Below, piece after piece: positions 27,216 to 34,100 of a stretch of DNA of 64,000 nt (positions are counted from its first letter, which is position 1; each line of letters starts with the position of its first letter). A program made the position numbers and the translations under genes. This stretch comes from an uncultured Collinsella sp. (GTDB lineage Bacteria > Actinomycetota > Coriobacteriia > Coriobacteriales > Coriobacteriaceae). Location: contig CAKUHA010000001.1 in NCBI GenBank assembly GCA_934655755.1, positions 186,001 to 250,000 on the forward strand, read 5' to 3'. Below the pieces are notes generated by a model, which saw only the letters and a program-made list of their open reading frames with translations, did not search any database and was not told where the DNA came from.

Positions 27216-28349
27216 ATGGCAGACGTCGACAACAGGAACCGTAACCGCAGGCCCAACCGTGCGGGACAGCCGAACCCCAAGCGTGAGGCTCGCGCCAAGG
27301 CCGCCGAGCGCCATGTGGCGGCTGTGTCCGAGGCCTTCGCCAAGGATATCGAGCGCTCGCTTGTCGGTGTGCGCGAATTTGACGGTATGCCTGCCGGCTT
27401 TGTCGCGGCGATGAAGGCCAAGGCCCGGGCGGCCGTGGCTGCCGAGGAGGAGGTTGCCGAGGCCGTGGAGGCCGACGCTGCCGAGGTTGAGGCTGCCGAG
27501 GCGGAAACTGCGACCGAGCCCGAGGTGGCACCCGAGCCCACCGAGTCGGCCGACGAAGCCGAGTCCGCGCCCGTCGAGGAAGCCGCCCCGGCCCTGCCCG
27601 AGGTCACCGTGCTCGATGCCTCCGCCACGCAGGCAATTCTCGATAACGGCCGTGGCTATGCGCAGTTCTGCGACATGGCCGTGCTCGCCTTTGCCTCGTT
27701 TACCAATCCGGGCGGCGGCTATATCCAGGGTTATCTGGGCCAGGAGGCGACGCTTTGCGCCGATTCGTACCTGTACAACGTGCTCGACAAGCAGCGCAAG
27801 TGGTACGGCGAGAACCGTCGCCGCAACATCAACTGCGAGCTCTACCGTAACCGCGCCCTGGTGGTGCCCGCTGTGCGCTTCGACCGTAACCACGTGCACG
27901 CGTATGCTGACGTGATCGTTGCCGCCGCGCCCAACGTCAAGCGCGCCCGCCAGGAGTACCGCGTGAGCGACGACGCCCTGCTGGATGCCCTGCGCGACCG
28001 TATTCGCTTTGTCCTCGCCATTTGCGATGAGCTGGGTCGCGAGAAGCTCGTGCTGGGTGCTTGGGGCTGCGACAATAACGGCTTTGATGCCGAGGCCGTG
28101 GCCGAGCTCTTCCGTAAGGAGCTCGCGTCGGGCGACTTTAAGGTCAAGCAAGTCTTCTTTGCCGTGCCCTCCACGCGCTGGGACGAGGATTTTGCCAAGT
28201 TTGAGCACGTGCTGGCGAACTTCCCGGAGCGCAATGAGGAGTCCTATGCTCAGATTGCCGCTCGTGCCGCGGCCGCCCGCGCCGCCGAGCAGGCTCAGGC
28301 CGCAGCTGAGGACGACGAGGATGACGACGACTGGCGCAAGTACCTGTAA
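27216..28349 (+). CDS. TIGR02452/PARG-like macro-fold protein with altered catalytic loop
   Basis: 377 residues. N-terminal helical segment resembling the start of the TIGR02452 (DUF2263, microbial PARG-type) family (about 20-68), then an inserted Ala/Glu/Pro-rich acidic linker (about 70-130), then the core with NPGGGYIQGYLGQEATLCADSYLY and LGAWGCDNNGFDAEAVAELF, and an acidic tail. Bacterial PARGs carry GGG-X6-8-QEE; here it is GGG(166-168)-X7-Gln176-Glu177-Ala178, so the second glutamate is missing. If functional it would bind or cleave ADP-ribose; the change makes hydrolysis doubtful. AGGAAAGGTGA precedes the ATG. Single-gene unit between two terminators. Confidence 0.72.
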   Translation: MADVDNRNRNRRPNRAGQPNPKREARAKAAERHVAAVSEAFAKDIERSLVGVREFDGMPAGFVAAMKAKARAAVAAEEEVAEAVEADAAEVEAAEAETATEPEVAPEPTESADEAESAPVEEAAPALPEVTVLDASATQAILDNGRGYAQFCDMAVLAFASFTNPGGGYIQGYLGQEATLCADSYLYNVLDKQRKWYGENRRRNINCELYRNRALVVPAVRFDRNHVHAYADVIVAAAPNVKRARQEYRVSDDALLDALRDRIRFVLAICDELGREKLVLGAWGCDNNGFDAEAVAELFRKELASGDFKVKQVFFAVPSTRWDEDFAKFEHVLANFPERNEESYAQIAARAAAARAAEQAQAAAEDDEDDDDWRKYL

Positions 28350-28374
28350 ACGGTGCGCACGACGCGACATGCCG

Positions 28375-28404
28375 AGCCGACGGGGGCTGCCCTCGTCGGC
28401 TTTT
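28375..28404 (+). terminator. Terminator after the PARG-like gene
   Basis: Twelve-base stem 28375-28386 / 28390-28401 (AGCCGACG core, one G-U) with a CTG loop and TTTT. Confidence 0.85.
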
Positions 28405-28425
28405 AATTGAGTGGGGAGTTTTGCG

Positions 28426-29085
28426 ATGAAAAACGTTCTGTGCTTTGGCGATAGCAATACCTATGGATACGATCCGGCTGGCATGCGCGACGGCACCGCG
28501 GTGCGCTATGCGCAGGATGTGCGCTGGTGCGGCGTGATGCAGCGGGACTTGGGCGATGGCTGGCATGTAATTGAGGAAGGCCTGAACGGCCGCACGACGG
28601 TGCGTGACGATATGTGCCATCTGGACACCAACCTCAACGGCATCCGCGCGTTGCCGATGCTGCTCGAGGCCCATAAGCCGCTGGATGCGATTGTGATTAT
28701 GCTGGGCACCAACGACTGCAAGACGGTCTTTAACGTGACGGCTTCCGATATCGCCCGTGGCGTTATGGCGCTGATTCGCGCCGTCCGAGCGTTTCCCTGG
28801 ACCGATGCCGCACCGTGCCCACGCATTCTGCTGATGGCTCCTATCAAGATCAAGCCGCAGATCGCCGAAGTGTATATGACCGACTTTGATGAGCGCTCCG
28901 TCGAGGCCTCGGAGCATTTTGCCGAGTACTATGTGCATGTGGCCGAGCAATTTGGCTGCGACTTTTTGAACGCTGCCGACTTTGCCGAGCCGGGCGATAT
29001 CGACTATCTGCACATGATGCCCGAAAGTCACGAGAGCTTGGGGCATGCCGTGGCAACCAAGCTCCAGGAGATGATCGATGAGTAG
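28426..29085 (+). CDS. SGNH/GDSL-family hydrolase (arylesterase-like)
   Basis: 219 residues from the ATG at 28426 (GGGGAG nine bases upstream; a GTG 15 bases earlier is less likely). Block I is CFGDSNTYG with nucleophile Ser10; the oxyanion GTND motif reads MLGTNDCKTVF; the C-terminal Asp/His region is DIDYLHMMPESHESLG. Cytoplasmic by lack of a signal peptide. Most similar in layout to bacterial aryl- or acyl-esterases; the substrate is unknown. A REP-like hairpin overlaps its 3' flank. Confidence 0.85.
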   Translation: MKNVLCFGDSNTYGYDPAGMRDGTAVRYAQDVRWCGVMQRDLGDGWHVIEEGLNGRTTVRDDMCHLDTNLNGIRALPMLLEAHKPLDAIVIMLGTNDCKTVFNVTASDIARGVMALIRAVRAFPWTDAAPCPRILLMAPIKIKPQIAEVYMTDFDERSVEASEHFAEYYVHVAEQFGCDFLNAADFAEPGDIDYLHMMPESHESLGHAVATKLQEMIDE

Positions 29086-29094
29086 CGTGACCCC

Positions 29095-29133
29095 AAACCA
29101 CCACAAAGGGGACAGGCACCTTTGTGGTGGTTT
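29095..29133. repeat. REP-like palindrome A1
   Basis: Perfect 15-base stem (29095-29109 AAACCACCACAAAGG, 29119-29133) around loop GGACAGGCA, followed by TTTT. An inverted near-copy lies at 30063-30099. May also terminate the SGNH hydrolase transcript. Confidence 0.85.
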
Positions 29134-29164
29134 TGCCCGGGTAAACGAACGGCTCGGTTGCCGT

Positions 29165-29776
29165 ATGGGCATGGATGAGCTTATTGATCTTTTTGCCGAG
29201 GGCGACGAGCTCATCTCGAATACCGCTTTTGAGGATTTGGATCTTGCTTATGACGTGGCGAACGGTGCGACGTTCGATGGCGTCGTATTTCGATCCTGCG
29301 TGTTCGACGGTGTGGATTGGAGCGGTTCTACCTTCCGCGACGTGCTGTTTCGCGGCTGCCGCTTTATCCGCTGCAATATGGAGGGCTGCTGGCTCAATCG
29401 CTGCGACTTTGTTGACTGTTCGGCGCCGGGCCTCAACCTGCTCAAAGCGCGCCTGTCGAGCGTGTCGTTTGCTTCGTGCGACTTGAGCTACGCGAACCTC
29501 TCGGAAGGACGTATCGGGCCCCTGACGGCGCGTGATACGCGTCTGACCGAGGCAGCACTTCAGGGCGCCAAGCTGGGGCAGCTGTGCCTAGACGGTTGCG
29601 ACCTGACGCGCGTCGATGTGTTTAAGACGCCGCTTTCCGGCGTGGATGTATCGCGCTGCACATTCGCGACGCCCATTGTTTCGGGCGACTATCACGAGCT
29701 GCGAGGCCTGACGGTCAATACCGAGCAGGCGCTGGCGTTGTCGGGTCTGCTCGGCATCCAGCTCGCAGACGAATAA
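29165..29776 (+). CDS. Pentapeptide-repeat protein
   Basis: 203 residues from ATG 29165 (or 201 from ATG 29171). About 18 pentapeptide units with Phe/Leu at the central position run from roughly 30 to 160 (FDGVVFRSCVFDGVDWSGSTF, CDLSYANLSEGRI and so on), giving a right-handed quadrilateral beta-helix. Many loops carry Cys. Some members (Qnr, MfpA) mimic DNA and protect gyrase, but function cannot be assigned by repeats alone. An earlier ATG at 29078 would read through the REP palindrome and is rejected. No clear ribosome site. The gene is bracketed by inverted copies of palindrome A. Confidence 0.78.
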   Translation: MGMDELIDLFAEGDELISNTAFEDLDLAYDVANGATFDGVVFRSCVFDGVDWSGSTFRDVLFRGCRFIRCNMEGCWLNRCDFVDCSAPGLNLLKARLSSVSFASCDLSYANLSEGRIGPLTARDTRLTEAALQGAKLGQLCLDGCDLTRVDVFKTPLSGVDVSRCTFATPIVSGDYHELRGLTVNTEQALALSGLLGIQLADE

Positions 29777-29812
29777 GCGCGCCGGTCCTTTGCTCGACCG
29801 CTATCTAAAAAC

Positions 29813-29877
29813 AAACCGTCGCAACATTCGATAATTTTTCGCGTTTGCGCGATTTTCATCGAATGTTGTGACGGTTT
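29813..29877. repeat. Palindrome P0 in the 29.8-30.1 kb repeat island
   Basis: Twenty-base arms 29813-29832 (AAACCGTCGCAACATTCGAT) and 29858-29877, one G-U, with an inner TCGCG/CGCGA hairpin. Starts 37 bases after the pentapeptide gene and may serve as its terminator (TTTTT follows). Confidence 0.8.
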
Positions 29878-29879
29878 TT

Positions 29880-29908
29880 GGTGCAAAGTAACATGACCCT
29901 TTTGCACC
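29880..29908. repeat. Short inverted repeat in the repeat island
   Basis: GGTGCAAA (29880-29887) and TTTGCACC (29901-29908) with a 13-base loop. Confidence 0.6.
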
Positions 29909-29917
29909 ACCTGTTTG

Positions 29918-29972
29918 TCTCGATCTGTAACATCTGGGGTCGATTTTGCCGAGCTACTGTTACAGATTGAGA
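29918..29972. repeat. Palindrome P1, same family as P2
   Basis: Arms TCTCGATCTGTAACA (29918-29932) and TGTTACAGATTGAGA (29958-29972), one mismatch. The same arm sequence recurs at 29997. Confidence 0.8.
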
Positions 29973-29996
29973 TAAATAAAAGGGTGCGAATAAAAA

Positions 29997-30053
29997 ATCT
30001 CGATCTGTAACAGGTAGACCTAGAAATGGACTCTAACTGTTACAGATCGAGAT
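29997..30053. repeat. Palindrome P2, same family as P1
   Basis: Perfect 17-base arms ATCTCGATCTGTAACAG (29997-30013) and its complement (30037-30053), loop of 23 bases. Arms match P1, loops differ. Confidence 0.85.
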
Positions 30054-30062
30054 ATTTGCGGG

Positions 30063-30099
30063 AACCACCGCAAAGGTGTCTGTCCCCTTTGTGGTGGTT
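30063..30099. repeat. REP-like palindrome A2 (inverted relative to A1)
   Basis: Arms 30063-30076 and 30086-30099 around TGTCTGTCC. Its reverse complement has core CAAAGGGGACAGACACC, one base different from A1 (CAAAGGGGACAGGCACC). It abuts the end of thiD, which stops at 30106. Confidence 0.85.
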
Positions 30100-30105
30100 T
30101 TGGGC

Positions 30106-30936
30106 CTAATACTGCCACATGTGGTTGACGGGGCCGGAGCCTTTGCCCATGTCGAAACCTGCGGCGAGGGCACCCGTTAGGTAGGCCTTGCCGGCGTTGA
30201 CGGCATCGGCGAGGTCCATGCCCTGTGCCAATGCGCAGGCGATGGCGGACGAAAGCGTGCAGCCGGTGCCGTGCGTGTTGCTGGTCTCGATGCGCTTGTG
30301 GCGGAACCACGTGGTGAGCGGGTCGCCCAGATGGTTTCCCTCATCATCGAGCGGCGCGGGCTCGGCTAGCACGTCGTTGGCCTCGTTCACCAGATGTCCG
30401 CCCTTGACCAGGGCCGCGCAACCAAAGCGGCGGGTGAGGAGCATGGCGGCATTTTGCTGTGTGCGTTCGGAATCGACCTCGTAGTCGAGCAGTGCCATGG
30501 CCTCGGGAATGTTGGGCGTGATAACCGTCGCCAGCGGGAACAGGTGGTGGGTGAGCGCTTCGGCGGCATCTTCGGCAATCAACCGTGCGCCCGAGGTGGC
30601 GACCATAACGGGGTCGACCACGATGTTCCGGGCGTCCCAAGCGCTCAGGCGGTCGGCGATGACTTCGATAATTTCGGCAGACGAAACCATGCCGATCTTG
30701 ACGGCGCTGGGGCGGATGTCGTCAAAGACGGCATCGATCTGTGCGGCGACAATATCGGGGGAGATGTTCTGCACGGCGGTAACGCCAAGGGTGTTCTGTG
30801 CGGTGATGGCGGTAATGGCCGTCTCGGCATACAGACGATGTGCCGTGATGGTCTTGATGTCGGCCTGAATGCCGGCACCACCGCTGGAATCAGATCCCGC
30901 GATGGACAGAACGGCAGGTACCCTACTACGATCCAT
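30106..30936 (-). CDS. thiD: Hydroxymethylpyrimidine/phosphomethylpyrimidine kinase
   Basis: Ribokinase-fold enzyme phosphorylating HMP and HMP-P for thiamine synthesis. 276 residues. The N-terminal LSIAGSDSSGGAGIQADIKT substrate loop, DPVMVATSGARL, TPNIPEAMALL and the anion-hole motif NTHGTGCTLSSAIACAL are diagnostic. AAGGGAG precedes the ATG at 30936. Lies 181 bases downstream of thiC on the same strand; a TATAAT (minus strand, around 30982) between them could give it its own promoter. Confidence 0.95.
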   Translation of the reverse strand: MDRSRVPAVLSIAGSDSSGGAGIQADIKTITAHRLYAETAITAITAQNTLGVTAVQNISPDIVAAQIDAVFDDIRPSAVKIGMVSSAEIIEVIADRLSAWDARNIVVDPVMVATSGARLIAEDAAEALTHHLFPLATVITPNIPEAMALLDYEVDSERTQQNAAMLLTRRFGCAALVKGGHLVNEANDVLAEPAPLDDEGNHLGDPLTTWFRHKRIETSNTHGTGCTLSSAIACALAQGMDLADAVNAGKAYLTGALAAGFDMGKGSGPVNHMWQY

Positions 30937-30991
30937 GTTCGCTCCCTTGTTCGGTCGGATTCAAATGGGTCTTTAAGCCAGCATTATAAAG

Positions 30992-31022
30992 ATGCCCGGG
31001 TCGACTCTATGTCGAACCCGGG
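30992..31022 (-). terminator. Hairpin between thiC and thiD
   Basis: GCCCGGGT-CGAC / GTCGAACCCGGGC stem with one bulged base and a TCTAT-type loop; CATCTTT follows on the minus strand. Probable, possibly leaky, thiC terminator. Confidence 0.55.
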
Positions 31023-31117
31023 CGGGTGATGCAATCTTTACGTAAACGTAAGCAAATGTTCACACGTCAACAATTGACGGGCGCCAACTCGCTGCTAAAG
31101 CGATTGCGGCGAAGAGC

Positions 31118-32452
31118 CTAGTCCTCCATGCCAAGATCGATCGTCGTGCCCTCGAACACCTTATTGACGGTGCGGACGGCGCACATCTTGCCGCACATGG
31201 TGCAGGTGCCCTCGGTGGCGGCAGGGGACTCTTCGTAGCGCTTCTTGCCGGTGACCGGATCGAGAGCGCATTTCCACATGGCGTCCCAGTCGAGCTTGCG
31301 GCGCGCCTGGCCCATCTTGTCGTCCAGATCGCGGGCGTGCGGCACCTTCTTGGCGATATCGGCGGCGTGCGCGGCGATCTTGGTGGCCATGAGGCCGTCG
31401 AGCACGTCCTGGGCATTGGGCAGGCACAGGTGCTCGGCGGGCGTCACATAGCACAGGAAGTCGGCACCGGAGCTGGCGGAGATGGCGCCACCGATAGCGG
31501 CGGTGATGTGGTCGTAGCCCACACCGATATCGGTCACCAGCGGCCCCAACACATAGAACGGGGCGTTGTGGCACAGGCGCTTCTGCAGCTTCATGTTGGC
31601 GGCGATCTCGTCGAGCGCCATGTGGCCCGGCCCCTCGACCATGACCTGGACGCCCGCGGCCCATGCGCGCTTGCACAGCTTGCCCAGCTCGATCATCTCG
31701 GCGGTCTCGGTGGCATCGTTGGAGTCGTAGAGGCAGCCCGGGCGGCAGGAGTCGCCGAGCGAAATCGTCACGTCGTATTCGTGGCAGATCTCGAGCACCT
31801 CGTCGTAGAACTCGTAGAAGGGGTTCTCGTTACCGGTGACTTCCATCCAGCCAAACAGCAGCGAGCCGCCGCGGCTGACGATGTTCATCAGGCGGCCGGT
31901 CTCCTTAAAGGTCTTGATGACCGACTTGTTGATGCCGCAGTGGATGGTCATAAAGTCCACGCCATCCTCGGCATGCGCGCGCACGACCTCGAGCAGGTCG
32001 TCCTTGGTTAGCTTGACCAGCGGCTTTTCCATGTAGCCGATGGCGTCGTACATGGGGACGGTGCCCACCATGAGCGGCGTCTCGTCGATGAGCTGCTGGC
32101 GGAACTGGCGCGTCTTGCCCGAGTTGGAGAGGTCCATGATGGCGTCGGCGCCAAAGTCCTCGGCGATCTTGACCTTCTTCCACTCCTCGGCGGCATCGGC
32201 CTTGTCGCCCGAGATGCCCAGGTTCACGTTGACCTTGGTGGACAGGCCCTCGCCGACGCCAAAGGCGCGCATGCCCTTTTTAATGTGGACGATGTTGGCA
32301 GGAATGGCGATGCGGCCGTCGGCCACGCGCTCGCGGATGTACTCGGGGTCGCGATGCTCGCGCTCGGCGACTTCTTTCATCTGCGGTGTGATCTGCCCGG
32401 CGCGGGCGAAGTCGATTTGCGTGACGAGCTTGGGCTCGGTCTGTGTGCTCAT
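31118..32452 (-). CDS. thiC: Phosphomethylpyrimidine synthase (radical SAM)
   Basis: Converts AIR to HMP-P in thiamine synthesis. 444 residues from the ATG at 32452; the ribosome site AAGGGAG is the 3' edge of the TPP riboswitch. Blocks include HIKKGMRAFGVGEGLSTKVN, FGADAIMDLSNSGKT, GGSLLFGWMEVTG, SLGDSCRPGCLYDS and EGPGHMALDEI. The C-terminal cluster motif is CTMCGKMC (CX2CX3C), one residue tighter than the CX2CX4C of the E. coli-type enzyme; I believe this is normal for the short anaerobe/archaeal-type clade but have not checked. It lacks the long N-terminal domain of E. coli ThiC. Confidence 0.95.
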   Translation of the reverse strand: MSTQTEPKLVTQIDFARAGQITPQMKEVAEREHRDPEYIRERVADGRIAIPANIVHIKKGMRAFGVGEGLSTKVNVNLGISGDKADAAEEWKKVKIAEDFGADAIMDLSNSGKTRQFRQQLIDETPLMVGTVPMYDAIGYMEKPLVKLTKDDLLEVVRAHAEDGVDFMTIHCGINKSVIKTFKETGRLMNIVSRGGSLLFGWMEVTGNENPFYEFYDEVLEICHEYDVTISLGDSCRPGCLYDSNDATETAEMIELGKLCKRAWAAGVQVMVEGPGHMALDEIAANMKLQKRLCHNAPFYVLGPLVTDIGVGYDHITAAIGGAISASSGADFLCYVTPAEHLCLPNAQDVLDGLMATKIAAHAADIAKKVPHARDLDDKMGQARRKLDWDAMWKCALDPVTGKKRYEESPAATEGTCTMCGKMCAVRTVNKVFEGTTIDLGMED

Positions 32453-32460
32453 AGGCACGG

Positions 32461-32551
32461 CTCCCTTCGTTGGCATTACCCATATCAGGTTTGCGGGTCA
32501 GGGCGGGCGCGCCCAATCTCAGCCTGCCGTCTTGTCCCGCAAGCTCCCCGT
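32461..32551 (-). ncRNA. TPP riboswitch (THI element)
   Basis: On the minus strand the leader reads CGGGGAGC, then GGCAGGCTGAGA, then GACCCGCAAACCTGATATGG, GGTAATGCCAACG and AAGGGAGC, the complete conserved TPP aptamer series in order. The terminal AGGGAG doubles as the thiC ribosome site, so ligand binding would hide it; I see no separate terminator, which argues for translational control. Confidence 0.95.
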
Positions 32552-32623
32552 TTATGTAATGGGCTCAAGTATAGCTCGAATGGGTACGATTGGCCTAACG
32601 AGCGTGCCCGTGGGGAGGCGAAC

Positions 32624-33139
32624 ATGGAAGACAAGCATCTATATCGAGAGACGCAATGGGATGTTACGGCCGAGGAAAGCCGTGCGCACCATGGCTTGGT
32701 CGCGATTGGTTTTGCGGTGCTTGCCGTGCTGGTGATTGCCTTTAGCATTTGGACGTTTGGCGGTCGCGGAGGCGCTGCCTGGGAGTTTGAGGCTGACGAT
32801 AGCCTGCCGATTATGACGGTGAAGGTCGCTGGTGGCAACACGGTGGCCGCTCCGGGCGACTATTGGTATCCGCGCGATGGCTTTGTCCAGCTGCAGCTGA
32901 GCGGTGGATCCATTCCGGGCGAGGAAATCGAACGCGTGACGTTTGATGCGACACTCAAAACGCTGACGGTGACGCTCAAAGATCAAGGGGATGTGCCCAC
33001 GACGATGGATATCGCGCTGACGGAATGGCGTCTGGAGCCCCCGTCGGGCGTTAAGGTGTCCGAGGTGGAGCACGTCAAGATTACCTATCAGGACGGCTCG
33101 ACAAACGAGATTGCCAAGGCTGACGGCCTGGCGGAATAG
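32624..33139 (+). CDS. Membrane-anchored NusG_II-like exported protein
   Basis: 171 residues. Polar head (1-22), one membrane segment (about 24-45, LVAIGFAVLAVLVIAFSIWTF), then an exported, beta-rich domain of about 125 residues (IMTVKVAGGNTVAAPGDYWYP, HVKITYQDGSTNEIA). No catalytic motif visible and no lipobox. The general plan resembles small signal-anchored proteins found in coriobacteria, but I do not recognise a named family with confidence. GGGGAGG precedes the ATG at 32624. Diverges from thiC. Confidence 0.75.
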   Translation: MEDKHLYRETQWDVTAEESRAHHGLVAIGFAVLAVLVIAFSIWTFGGRGGAAWEFEADDSLPIMTVKVAGGNTVAAPGDYWYPRDGFVQLQLSGGSIPGEEIERVTFDATLKTLTVTLKDQGDVPTTMDIALTEWRLEPPSGVKVSEVEHVKITYQDGSTNEIAKADGLAE

Positions 33140-33162
33140 CGGGGTGCTTGGGAATGGCGGGC

Positions 33163-33972
33163 CTATTGTGCCTGTTCGTTCATGAAAATCAAGGTGTCTT
33201 TGTTTGAAAGTTCGGGAATGTATCGGTAACCGACGTCGAACGCGGTGAGCCCGCTTGCATTCTCGATCTTGTTTTCTGCCATCCAGCGGACCATGGAACC
33301 GCGCGCCTTTTTGCTGGCGGTCGAGCGTTGGATGGGCTTGCCGTTGCGGACACCTTCGCCAAAGAGACACGTGACGGTTGCGGCGTCGGCGGCAAGGTGG
33401 GGCAGAACGGCTTTGGCGTATTCCACGCTGGCGAGGTTGACGATCGTGGTGTTTGAGCCTGCCGGAGCGATAGTCCGTGCGAGCTTATCGCCCCAAAACG
33501 CATAGAGGTCACAGGCATCGTTGACGGCGAGCTTCGCGCCCATCTCCAGCCGATACGGTTCAACGGCATGAAAGGGGCGAACGCATCCGTAAAGGCCCGA
33601 GAGGATCCACAGGTGACTTTGCAGCCATGCGAGCTGCGCGGAATCCATCACCTCGGGCGCCATGCTCTGGTATTGAATGCCGTGATAGGACATGACGGCG
33701 GGGGAGATATTGCGGGCGATATCGGGATTGTCGAGGTCATCGTCTTTCAGGATGGGCTCGAACTCATGCAAGGTGTCGAGGCAGGGCCCCAGCAGCTTGT
33801 CGCTCACGTTCCATAGCGCCTGCAAGCCGTTGCTGCCTTCATTTCGCTCGATAGTCAGAAGAGCGCGGTGGAGGCGAGCCGACTCGTGCGCAAAGGGTGG
33901 AATGCCCAGGGCTTCAAAAGCATCTTGGGCCGCGCGCATCTGCTTGGCGGGCGAAATGATGACCTGCAGCAT
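33163..33972 (-). CDS. yaaA: YaaA (UPF0246/DUF328) peroxide-stress protein
   Basis: 269 residues. In E. coli YaaA limits free iron and oxidative DNA damage under OxyR control; it binds DNA. Family blocks: VIISPAKQMR at the N-terminus, SPAVMSYHGIQYQSM, LWILSGLYGCVRPFHAVEPYRLEMGAKL, and the C-terminal KKARGSMVRWMAENKIE. Length is close to the family's 255. AGAGGAGAG precedes the ATG. Overlaps no gene; convergent with the gene ending at 33139. Confidence 0.93.
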   Translation of the reverse strand: MLQVIISPAKQMRAAQDAFEALGIPPFAHESARLHRALLTIERNEGSNGLQALWNVSDKLLGPCLDTLHEFEPILKDDDLDNPDIARNISPAVMSYHGIQYQSMAPEVMDSAQLAWLQSHLWILSGLYGCVRPFHAVEPYRLEMGAKLAVNDACDLYAFWGDKLARTIAPAGSNTTIVNLASVEYAKAVLPHLAADAATVTCLFGEGVRNGKPIQRSTASKKARGSMVRWMAENKIENASGLTAFDVGYRYIPELSNKDTLIFMNEQAQ

Positions 33973-33995
33973 GGACTCTCCTCTGCCAAATAAAG

Positions 33996-34064
33996 AAGTT
34001 GCGGTGGAATAGTTCCTGTTTTGCCTGTTTAAAGGGCTATTTGGGAACTATTTCACCGCAAGTT
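33996..34064. repeat. REP-like palindrome B1
   Basis: Arms 33996-34016 (AAGTTGCGGTGGAATAG start) and 34044-34064, two imperfect positions, 27-base loop. Arm sequence recurs in palindrome B2 at 55230-55297. Lies between yaaA and the M18 peptidase gene. Confidence 0.82.
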
Positions 34065-34100
34065 ATGAAGGGCTGGTTGGGCTCGCTTTACGAGGACTGA

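Noticed and set aside
29078..29164. Earlier ATG for the pentapeptide protein, overlapping the SGNH hydrolase stop
   Set aside because: The added residues are the translation of palindrome A1, which is a repeated non-coding element.
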